Shown in pieces: positions 23,355 through 30,328 of a stretch of DNA of 37,948 bases. Both the position numbers and the translations under genes were made by a program. Each line of letters starts with the position of its first letter. The stretch's first letter is position 1. The stretch is from Sphingomonadales bacterium UBA6174 (lineage in GTDB: Bacteria > Pseudomonadota > Alphaproteobacteria > Sphingomonadales > Sphingomonadaceae). The stretch is taken from assembly GCA_002422945.1 (NCBI GenBank), contig DITW01000007.1, positions 1 to 37,948 on the forward strand, given 5' to 3'. The notes under the pieces were generated by a model. That model saw only the letters and a program-made list of their open reading frames with translations. It made no database searches and was not told where the DNA came from.

Positions 23355-24593
23355 TCAGGCGCGTGGTGTCCAGACCAAGGGCAGGCGTTCGACGGTGCAG
23401 ACGATGCCGGATTTGTGGCTGATCTTTTCGCCTGCCGGAATTTCGAATTCGGGAATGCGCTTCAGCCATTCCTCCAGCGTCACAATTGCTTCCAACCGCG
23501 CGAAATGCTGGCCTGCGCAGATATGCGGGCCATCGCCAAAGGTGACATGCGAGATGCCTTTGCGATTGAAGTCGACATGCATCGGGCAGGCGTTCATGCG
23601 GTCATCGGTGCCGGTGATGAGGGTCGGCACGCAGACCATGTCGCCTGCCTTCATCTCGACGCCGTCGCATTCGGTGTCTTCCTTGACCATGCGCGCCTCG
23701 GCCACCACCGGGAAGCGGCGGAACAATTCCTCAATACCCTTGCGGATCAGGGCTGGATTCTCCACGAGCTGGCGGCGATGGCCGGGATTGCGGGCGAGAA
23801 ATTCCATGAAAAAGCTCAGTACGTTCACGACCGTATCCAGCCCCGCAACCAGTAGCAGCGACACCAGCCCCCGCATTTCATCGCGGGTCATTGGGCGGCC
23901 ATCAATGTCATGGTTGATCACGATGCTGATGAGGTCTGCGCCGGGCGTTTTCAAACGCTGTTCGATGATCGGATCGACATAGCGGAAGACATTGGCCATG
24001 ACCTCCTCCATCGACATCGAGCCATCCGGACGGGTCATCTGGTCAATCCAGTCCTTGACCTCTGCGGCATCCTCATGCGGCAGATCGAGCAGATTGAGGA
24101 AGACTTGGACCGGGAATTGCTTGGCATAATCATCGGTGAAATTGCATTTGCCCTGTGGGACCAGCGCATCGATGATCCTGACCGCAACCGAACGCACCAT
24201 CGGTTCCATAGCCTTAGTCGCGGTGATGCCGATTGCCTTGTTCAACACCTCGCGAAAGGGGGTGTGCTGCGGCGGGTCGAGGCGGGTCGGGACGAGGCCG
24301 TAATTCTCACCCTCTGATTTCGGTAGCCAGATGATGTGGCTCGAAAAATGGGCGGGGTCGCGATACATCGCGCGGACACGCTTGCCGCGTACCGCAATCC
24401 AATGGCCTTCATTATGCGGTGTCCAGACGATCTCATAGGGCGTCGACTGCTGCAATTTGATCCAGGCTTCATGCACGCTCATGTCGTCGATGCCGGGCGG
24501 ATTGAAGATGTCGAAATCAACCACGCGATCTGCCGGAACATGGGACGGCACCGGGGCCAAGGGCTTGGTGGGGGCAATTGCGCACTCAGTCAT
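23355..24593 (-). CDS. Cytochrome P450, P450cam-like (CYP101-type)
   Basis: A 412-residue soluble bacterial P450 alignable along its length with P450cam. It shows the I-helix acid-alcohol pair in AGLDT (Asp253, Thr254), ExxR (Glu289-Arg292) and the heme loop FGDGPHICAGQHFA with Cys359. The P450cam camphor-binding Tyr96 corresponds to Tyr98, and the I-helix Leu and Val of the pocket are kept, but Phe87 is replaced by Trp89 and Asp297 by Glu299. A ring ketone or similar terpenoid-like substrate is therefore plausible but not camphor with confidence. It heads a unit with ferredoxin and tetR, and an inverted repeat sits 19-53 bases upstream. Confidence 0.95.
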   Translation of the reverse strand: MTECAIAPTKPLAPVPSHVPADRVVDFDIFNPPGIDDMSVHEAWIKLQQSTPYEIVWTPHNEGHWIAVRGKRVRAMYRDPAHFSSHIIWLPKSEGENYGLVPTRLDPPQHTPFREVLNKAIGITATKAMEPMVRSVAVRIIDALVPQGKCNFTDDYAKQFPVQVFLNLLDLPHEDAAEVKDWIDQMTRPDGSMSMEEVMANVFRYVDPIIEQRLKTPGADLISIVINHDIDGRPMTRDEMRGLVSLLLVAGLDTVVNVLSFFMEFLARNPGHRRQLVENPALIRKGIEELFRRFPVVAEARMVKEDTECDGVEMKAGDMVCVPTLITGTDDRMNACPMHVDFNRKGISHVTFGDGPHICAGQHFARLEAIVTLEEWLKRIPEFEIPAGEKISHKSGIVCTVERLPLVWTPRA

Positions 24594-24611
24594 TGCACTC
24601 TCCTCAGAGAA

Positions 24612-24646
24612 TTTAAAACGTTTGTTGTAACAACACTTGTTTTAAA
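24612..24646. promoter_or_regulatory. 35-bp inverted repeat at the P450 promoter, likely TetR operator
   Basis: The arms TTTAAAACnnnTGTTGT and ACAACAnnnGTTTTAAA are exactly symmetric around 24629 apart from the three-base steps. It lies just upstream of the P450 ATG, where a bound repressor would block the promoter. The TetR at the end of the same unit is the obvious candidate. Confidence 0.6.
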
Positions 24647-24693
24647 CCTATTGGAGGGCAGGGGTCAATAGCGCCTAACATACTGAAATATAT

Positions 24694-24741
24694 ATGGCTG
24701 CAGATTCAGCCGCGCGGTGATGCGGATGAATCTGCAGCCAT
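24694..24741. repeat. 48-base long-stem inverted repeat
   Basis: Perfect 15-base arms (ATGGCTGCAGATTCA and TGAATCTGCAGCCAT) flank one mismatch, then a further 4-bp CCGC/GCGG stem and an eight-base loop. It lies in the 220-base gap between the P450 start and the end of the Rieske gene. No T-run follows on either strand, so it is not a standard terminator. It may be a REP-like element, an RNA-processing stem or a protein site. Confidence 0.7.
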
Positions 24742-24768
24742 GGATGGGCAGTAAAAAGGCAAATTGGT

Positions 24769-24807
24769 GGGGGCGACGGTGCGCAGTGACGCCGTCGCGT
24801 ATGCCCC
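24769..24807 (-). terminator. Possible terminator of the Rieske unit
   Basis: GCGACGG and CCGTCGC form a 7-bp stem, extended by GGGG/CCCC across a five-base bulge, within a few bases after the Rieske stop codon on the minus strand. A run of five T comes about 13 bases later, further than ideal, so efficiency is uncertain. Confidence 0.35.
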
Positions 24808-24813
24808 TTCTTT

Positions 24814-26205
24814 TTAATCTAAAGGCGGCATCGCTACATATTTATCGAGCGTCTGGTGCATGTGACGGATGCGGACCTCTTGATAATTGGCAAGGGTCAT
24901 GCCGCGTTTTTTGACGGTGGTGAAACCTTCCTGCTGGGCACGCAGATTGCCGGTATCCTGATCGAACACGATGCCAATCGCTTCATCCATGCCCGGCACG
25001 GTCGTGTAGGATTGATCGGCGGTCAGGCGCACGCGTTCGGCGGGCAAAGGACGCTCGCCACTGGCGGGGATCGGCGGCAGGACGAGCAAGTCGAACAACG
25101 ACTGGTTCGGGTCTAGCCCCAAGGGGCGGAAGCGGTAGATGATCGGGAATGACAAGGCGAGGAAGAAGAATCCGTTCGGAAACACGAAATATTGCAGCGT
25201 ATCGATCATTTCCGATGTGCTGCGATTTTCCATGTCCAGCCCGCTTTGTTCGCGCACCAGATCCTTGAAATATTGCGCCATGACATGGCGCGCGCGGCCA
25301 TCATCAGGCACGGTCAGCCGATCGCCAAGGGTGGTGCGGTCGCCCAGCAGCATGGAATCAAGGATCTTTTGTTCGCTGCTATCGCCCTTGAAATTGGGGC
25401 TGGAGATACCGGTCAATGCGAACAGGCGGTTCACATGATCGTTGTAAATGTCATATTGTGTGTTGATGTCACCATTGGCTATCAGCAATTGCGGATGGGT
25501 CGCGACCAGATGGTAGGATTCCATAAAGGCCTCCATCGCGGTCTTCCAATTGCAGGGGAGTTCCTTTTCGACATGCATCGCGATGTAGCGATTTTCCATC
25601 GCCGCCGCCTTGGCATGGGCGGGTAGCGGACCGAGATATTCCTCCAATGACGGGGCATCCGGGTCCATATTGATGAACACGAATCCGCCCCATGTATCGA
25701 CGCGCACCTGCGGCAGCGTGAATTCCTCCTGATCGACATGGGGGAAATCCCATGCACAGGGCAGGTGCTTCAACTTGCCGTCGAGATTCCAGCTCCAGCC
25801 ATGAAACGGGCAGGCCAGTTCATGCGTGAAGCCCTCAGAATTGGCGGGTTTCAGCTTGGTTCCGCGATGGAGGCAGGCATTATAGAAGGCCTTGATTTCG
25901 CCCGCTTCGGTGCGAGTGATGAGGATCGATTTGCCAACTACCTCATAGACATAATAATCGCCCGGTTCTGCGATATGTTCTTCGCGGCAGGCCCATTGCC
26001 AGGTGCGCGGCCACATGCTTTCGGCTTCTTTCTGGAAGAATTCCGGGCTGGTGAAGCGGGCAAAGTCGATGTCCTCATCGCCGAGAAAGCGATAGGATTC
26101 GGTTTTATAGGCTTCTGGCTGCCGGTCGATATCGCCATCGGCGCGCAGGACGTCCTGCACGCTATCTGCGGGGCAACGGGCAACGCCGGGCGCATTGTTG
26201 GTCAT
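24814..26205 (-). CDS. Rieske non-heme iron ring-hydroxylating oxygenase, alpha subunit
   Basis: A 463-residue oxygenase. The N-terminal Rieske [2Fe-2S] domain has CLHRG and CPFHGW (Cys111, His113, Cys132, His135). The catalytic domain has NWKTAMEAFMESYHLVATHP, giving the bridging Glu229 and iron ligands His232 and His237; an acidic third ligand is expected near the C-terminus. It is the last gene of its unit, 15 bases after the TIM-barrel gene. No beta subunit is adjacent, so a homotrimeric (alpha3) oxygenase is likely. Members hydroxylate or demethylate ring compounds using reductase and ferredoxin partners, none of which is encoded here beyond the P450-linked ferredoxin. Confidence 0.92.
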   Translation of the reverse strand: MTNNAPGVARCPADSVQDVLRADGDIDRQPEAYKTESYRFLGDEDIDFARFTSPEFFQKEAESMWPRTWQWACREEHIAEPGDYYVYEVVGKSILITRTEAGEIKAFYNACLHRGTKLKPANSEGFTHELACPFHGWSWNLDGKLKHLPCAWDFPHVDQEEFTLPQVRVDTWGGFVFINMDPDAPSLEEYLGPLPAHAKAAAMENRYIAMHVEKELPCNWKTAMEAFMESYHLVATHPQLLIANGDINTQYDIYNDHVNRLFALTGISSPNFKGDSSEQKILDSMLLGDRTTLGDRLTVPDDGRARHVMAQYFKDLVREQSGLDMENRSTSEMIDTLQYFVFPNGFFFLALSFPIIYRFRPLGLDPNQSLFDLLVLPPIPASGERPLPAERVRLTADQSYTTVPGMDEAIGIVFDQDTGNLRAQQEGFTTVKKRGMTLANYQEVRIRHMHQTLDKYVAMPPLD

Positions 26206-26220
26206 GCTAAATGATCCTGA

Positions 26221-27111
26221 TTAAGACTGGGCAGGGGGCGTGGGAAAGAAGCGGCGCGTGGTGTCGAATGATCGGGTTGCCGCGGTTTGGACATCAAGGC
26301 CGCGAAGTTCATCGGACAGTATCTCTACGCCATAAGCGCCGTTGTAGCCGGTGGCGGCGATGCTCTGCAGGAATGCGGTAACCGGCAGATCACCTTCCCC
26401 GCAAAAACGGCGACGGTCTACAGTGTCTTCGTCGATTGTGCCGATTTGCACCGCATCCGCATCGTCGAGTTCGATGTGGCGGATGTATCTGGAATCCATC
26501 GCAGCGATGTCGGACAGCTTCACCCCGCCGCGCGACATGTGCCAGATGTCGAGCAACAGCCCGCCATTGGCACGGCCTGCGCCATCGACGATGGCGATGC
26601 CGGTGGCAAGATCGGCGATGGAGCTGGTGGGATATAGCTCAATGGCGACACCGGTGCCGACAGCCGCCGCATCATCGCATAATTGAGCAAAGGACTCCGC
26701 CATATGTTCGATGGGCCAGCGACCGCCCATCACATCGCCCGCCGCTTTGAAATGCGCCGCGCCGAGACTCTCTGCACCCTTGAGCAGCACCGCGCGGGCC
26801 TGATCGGAAATCGCGCGGCGTTCGCCTGTCGCGAACCAGTCGAGCAGCACTTCGAGTTCGAGAAACTCCATCGCATTGGCCGACAGGATGCGCCGCATTT
26901 CCGCCGCGCCCAAAGTATCGAGCAGATGGGCCAGATCCTGATGGCCGATACCGATGCCGCGATAGCCCGCCTTTGCCGCTGCCTCGGCCCGCGTTGCAAA
27001 GGGGATCGGGCTGATCGTGGAGGTGTCAAACGGGTTGATGTCGCCCGCGAGCGTGAAATAGGCCGCAACCAGCAACGGATCGGAAGGTAACGCGATGGTG
27101 GGTGCGGTCAT
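26221..27111 (-). CDS. TIM-barrel sugar-phosphate isomerase/epimerase-like protein
   Basis: A 296-residue protein of the xylose-isomerase-like TIM-barrel group (AP endonuclease 2 fold). It shows a barrel strand near GYRGIGIG, VAIELYP with the first acidic metal ligand, LLLDIWHMSRGG, HIELDDAD and VEIL near the end, in keeping with a Glu/Asp/His metal site. The ATG overlaps the stop of the Rieske gene as ATGA; the longer frame upstream lies inside that gene. Relatives include isomerases, epimerases and dehydroshikimate-dehydratase-like enzymes. Placed between two Rieske oxygenases, it more likely acts on a ring-derived keto or enol intermediate than on sugar, but this is inference. Confidence 0.82.
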   Translation of the reverse strand: MTAPTIALPSDPLLVAAYFTLAGDINPFDTSTISPIPFATRAEAAAKAGYRGIGIGHQDLAHLLDTLGAAEMRRILSANAMEFLELEVLLDWFATGERRAISDQARAVLLKGAESLGAAHFKAAGDVMGGRWPIEHMAESFAQLCDDAAAVGTGVAIELYPTSSIADLATGIAIVDGAGRANGGLLLDIWHMSRGGVKLSDIAAMDSRYIRHIELDDADAVQIGTIDEDTVDRRRFCGEGDLPVTAFLQSIAATGYNGAYGVEILSDELRGLDVQTAATRSFDTTRRFFPTPPAQS

Positions 27112-28421
27112 ATGGTTTCCTCTGCGGATAATGGGGCGAGCGTGGCAGGACTGCCGCCCGCCATCAGATGATCGATCATCGCGTGATATTGGGCGATGCG
27201 GCTTTCTTGCCGGGCCAGCACGGCACCGCGATAGCCGCGCGAGCGAAAACCCTCTTGCTGGGCAGCGAGCACCCATGCGTCGTCGCTCAGGATCGGGCCG
27301 AGATTGGCCTCGCCATATTCGACAAGATCGCGCGGGACATTGTCGGTGATGTTGTCATCCGCGCCATTGGTCAGCATCTTGGCCCAGAAGCTGCCGGTCG
27401 CGGCGGTGTAAAACCATGTGTCGAGGATGCAGCGATTGGGATCATCGCCATCCGGCGTCGCCCGCAGCAGCAGCACGCCATCCGCATTGAACGTCAGGGC
27501 GGAATTGGGGAATAACGTGAAATGATAGGGATCGGTGAGCTGATCATCGCTTAACCGCGCATAATGATCCATACCCTTGCTGGCCGCCAAGGCGCGTTTC
27601 TGCTGTTGCAGCGCGATGCGGGTGTCGCGTTCCCGCCCGATAAAGTCGGCGGGGTCCAGCCCCCATTCGATCAGTTCCTGCGCGATTTGTGGCCCAATCG
27701 GCGTGCCTTTGGGCAGGCGTTCGGCCTGAATCGAGCCGTGGTTGATCGATACCGCATGGCCATTGCCAAATTCGGTCGTCTTGGTCTTGCTGTAATGATC
27801 TTCCATATAATGCAGCCCGACCGGATGGGCGGCGGCGATATGATAGGATTCATGGAAATTATCCATCGCCGTTTTCCAGTTGCACGGCATGCGCACGCTG
27901 GTGCCGGAAATCCGCTTGAGCCGATCGGACGGATAGGTCTGCAACATGTCCCACACCGGCCCCAGATAGGATCTAAGGTCGATCGCGTCCGGGTCCATGT
28001 TGATCCAGACGAACCCGCCCAACACTTCGCAGCGAATATCCGCCAGCCGCAACGTGCCGCATGGGTTTACCGGGAAATCTTCGGCATCCTGCGCATGGGT
28101 GCATGCGCCATCCAGCGCATATTTCCAGCCATGATAGCCGCAGGTAAATGCTGAAAGCGATCCTTCCCCGGTGGTGACGAGCTGGTTTCCGCGATGCTGG
28201 CAGATATTGTAGAAACATTTGATCGAGCCATCATCCTGCCGGACGGTGAGGATGGATTCGCGACCCACTTTCGAGACGACGAAATCCCCCGCGTCCGGCA
28301 GTTCACCCTCATGGACCAGCAACAGCCAGCTGCGCGACCAGACACTTTCCCATTCGCGCTCGGCAAAATCGCGGGAGGTATAGCGTTTGGCGTCCAGAGT
28401 CCGGTGCTGTTCAATGCCCAT
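27108..28421 (-). CDS. Rieske non-heme iron ring-hydroxylating oxygenase, alpha subunit
   Basis: A 437-residue oxygenase distinct from the one at the end of this unit. It has Rieske ligands Cys74, His76 (CQHRG), Cys94 and His97 (CGYHGW), and a catalytic iron site in NWKTAMDNFHESYHIAAAHP (Glu191, His194, His199). The ATG at 28421 has AAAGGA upstream; the open frame before it runs into the SDR gene's 3' flank and looks non-coding. It lies 38 bases after the SDR and overlaps the TIM-barrel gene by ATGA. No beta subunit or reductase accompanies it. A ring hydroxylation or O-demethylation step is likely, with unknown substrate. Confidence 0.92.
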   Translation of the reverse strand: MGIEQHRTLDAKRYTSRDFAEREWESVWSRSWLLLVHEGELPDAGDFVVSKVGRESILTVRQDDGSIKCFYNICQHRGNQLVTTGEGSLSAFTCGYHGWKYALDGACTHAQDAEDFPVNPCGTLRLADIRCEVLGGFVWINMDPDAIDLRSYLGPVWDMLQTYPSDRLKRISGTSVRMPCNWKTAMDNFHESYHIAAAHPVGLHYMEDHYSKTKTTEFGNGHAVSINHGSIQAERLPKGTPIGPQIAQELIEWGLDPADFIGRERDTRIALQQQKRALAASKGMDHYARLSDDQLTDPYHFTLFPNSALTFNADGVLLLRATPDGDDPNRCILDTWFYTAATGSFWAKMLTNGADDNITDNVPRDLVEYGEANLGPILSDDAWVLAAQQEGFRSRGYRGAVLARQESRIAQYHAMIDHLMAGGSPATLAPLSAEETI

Positions 28422-28459
28422 ATAGGATGGTCCTTTGGGGTGAGAGAAGGTGGCGGGGA

Positions 28460-29263
28460 TTATCGCGCGGTGTAGCCGCCATCGACCACCAGTTCGCTGC
28501 CGGTGATATAGGAGGAGTCGGTCGAACACAGGAACGCGATGGCGGCGGCGACTTCCTCGGATTCGCCCATCCGGCCCATTGGCGTCGTCTTGTTGAGTTC
28601 GGTGATGAGCGCATCGGCATTCGGCATGCCGTTTTCGCTGGCGATCTCTTTCAGGCCGCTTAGCGTCAGCGGTGTCGCGACAAAGCCGGGGTGGACGGAA
28701 TTAACGCGGATCGGCATCTCGCGACTGGCAAATTCCACCGCCGCAGATTTGGTGAACAGCCGGGCTGCGCCCTTGCTCGCGCAATAAGCGGACACATTGG
28801 CAAAGCCGACAAGCCCCAGCATCGACGATATGATCACGATGCTGGACCCGCCTTTGCGCGCCTTGCCGGAGGCGGACATCAGGCTGGAGAAGGCCTTGGT
28901 GCCAAGGAAAATGCCATCAATGTTGACGGACTGCACCTTGCGCCATTCGCTGAATGTGATCGTATCGATATAGCCATTACCGGATGTGCCGGCATTATGG
29001 ACGAGGATGTCCAGTTGGTTTTCATGCGCATCGACATTGGCGCGGGCGGCGTTCCAATCATCCTCATTGGCGACATTGAGGCGGATATAGCGTGCGCGTG
29101 CGCCAAAATTTGAAAGAATGGCCGCGACCTTGGGGTCTGCCGGGTCGGCAAGATCGGTCAGGATGACCTGCGCCCCATCGGCGTGCAGCCGCTCTGCCGC
29201 CGCCAAGCCAATGCCGCTGAGCGCGCCCGTGACAAGTGCCACATTGTTATTGAAACCTTGCAT
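28460..29263 (-). CDS. SDR-family oxidoreductase
   Basis: A 267-residue classical short-chain dehydrogenase. It shows TGALSGIG (12-19), Asp37 after the second strand (NAD preference), the NAG motif as HNAG (89-92), Ser146/147 and Tyr160-Lys164 (YCASK), and the C-terminal VVDGGYTAR. AGGAGATCAGG precedes the ATG. It is the first gene of the Rieske unit, so it may oxidise a cis-diol or hydroxylated ring made by the oxygenases. It differs clearly from the SDR of the MaoC operon. Confidence 0.92.
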   Translation of the reverse strand: MQGFNNNVALVTGALSGIGLAAAERLHADGAQVILTDLADPADPKVAAILSNFGARARYIRLNVANEDDWNAARANVDAHENQLDILVHNAGTSGNGYIDTITFSEWRKVQSVNIDGIFLGTKAFSSLMSASGKARKGGSSIVIISSMLGLVGFANVSAYCASKGAARLFTKSAAVEFASREMPIRVNSVHPGFVATPLTLSGLKEIASENGMPNADALITELNKTTPMGRMGESEEVAAAIAFLCSTDSSYITGSELVVDGGYTAR

Positions 29264-29602
29264 CCTGATCTCCTGATATATGGCTGGCTCGCCAGCGGGT
29301 CATAGCGAAGGTCCGGCTGTGTTCAGCTCATGTGACCTTCCCGTTGAATAATGGGGATTGTTAACCGCGCTGGTGGTTGGCTTTCATGTCTCTCTCCAGT
29401 TTTTTCATGTGATATTTTGCGGCAGTTTAGATAATACAATGTTCTATAATAAACCTGATACAAAGATCAGCTTGGTCGCCATGCACGGCGTACACATGCT
29501 TATCTTGCGGTAAAACGCCCCATTTTTGCGTTTGGTGTTTGGGTCGGTCGTGATGATGCGAAGCGCGCGCATTGGCGGTGCGTTGAATGAGATGGAGCCA
29601 GC
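29264..29602. promoter_or_regulatory. Divergent promoter region between SDR and tetR
   Basis: This 339-base gap serves the leftward Rieske unit and the rightward tetR. It is AT-rich around 29400-29460, where GTTTA (29425-29429) and TAAAC (29450-29454) flank an ACAATGT centre, a loose inverted repeat that could be a repressor site. GCTGGCTCGCCAGC at 29283-29296 is a short perfect palindrome in the SDR leader. The 16-bp motif of the other TetR regulon was not found here. Confidence 0.45.
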
Positions 29603-30205
29603 TTGCCTCGTAAAGTCGATCATGATGAACGCCGGTTGCAAATTGCCACGGTTGTCGAAAACCTTGTCTTGGCGCACGGGATCGAGGCGCTGACCATTCG
29701 CGACGTGGCCGCGCAGGTTGGTTTTAGCACCACCGTTGTCTGCCATTATTTCCGCAATAAGCTTGAGATGCTGGTGTTCACCCATCGCGCCGCGCGACAA
29801 CGTGGCGAACAATCCTTGATGGAGTCGCTGCGCACAGGTCGAGATGTGATGTCCGCCGCCGAAGAACTGCTGCCGATTACCGAGGCGCGTTGGCGCGACT
29901 GGCACAGTATTTTCGCCTTTTGGGGGCTGGCCCCTGCTGAACCGGCGGTGCGCAGCGAATGGGCTTTGGGTGTGGCGGGGGCCAAGCAGTTGTTTGCCCA
30001 ATTGATTGTGGCGGGGCAACAATCAGGCATGGTGCGTGCCGATCTCGATGCGCAGGCGTTGGCGACGCAATTCTTGGTGTGCATCAACGGGATTGCATCC
30101 TTGGTGACGCAAGATCGGGATGCATGGCCAGCGGCGCGACAAAAAGCGTTGCTGGGCGATATGTTGCGAGGAAGCTTGGCGCCGATGCCGGTGCCTATGA
30201 TCTGA
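29603..30205 (+). CDS. TetR-family transcriptional regulator (BetI-like)
   Basis: A 200-residue regulator. The N-terminal helix-turn-helix (about residues 10-57, ALTIRDVAAQVGFSTTVVCH then YFRNKLEML) and the general layout resemble BetI-type TetR proteins. The start appears to be a TTG with GGAG about nine bases upstream; the family N-terminus begins right there and no in-frame ATG is nearby. It is divergent from the Rieske unit and convergent with the third TonB receptor, so local control of the oxygenase genes is the simplest inference. Confidence 0.87.
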   Translation: MPRKVDHDERRLQIATVVENLVLAHGIEALTIRDVAAQVGFSTTVVCHYFRNKLEMLVFTHRAARQRGEQSLMESLRTGRDVMSAAEELLPITEARWRDWHSIFAFWGLAPAEPAVRSEWALGVAGAKQLFAQLIVAGQQSGMVRADLDAQALATQFLVCINGIASLVTQDRDAWPAARQKALLGDMLRGSLAPMPVPMI

Positions 30206-30229
30206 TGGGCGCACAGGCGCGATCCATAT

Positions 30230-30266
30230 AAAAGGCCCCGTGGTCATGGCGATCACGGGGCTTTTT
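30230..30266. terminator. Bidirectional Rho-independent terminator
   Basis: A 16-bp stem with two G-U pairs (AAAAGGCCCCGTGGTC with GATCACGGGGCTTTTT) and a five-base loop, T-rich on both sides. It lies between the convergent tetR and TonB receptor genes and can serve both. Confidence 0.88.
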
Positions 30267-30296
30267 ATTTTAGGGTAATCGATCAACCCTGATCAA

Positions 30297-30322
30297 CGGG
30301 GTCGGCCTCGCAGCCGACCCCG
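30297..30322. repeat. Perfect 10-bp hairpin after the third TonB receptor
   Basis: CGGGGTCGGC and GCCGACCCCG flank a six-base loop, seven bases past the receptor stop on the minus strand. There is no T-run, so it may protect the mRNA 3' end or assist the bidirectional terminator just beyond. Confidence 0.6.
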
Positions 30323-30328
30323 GCTAGA

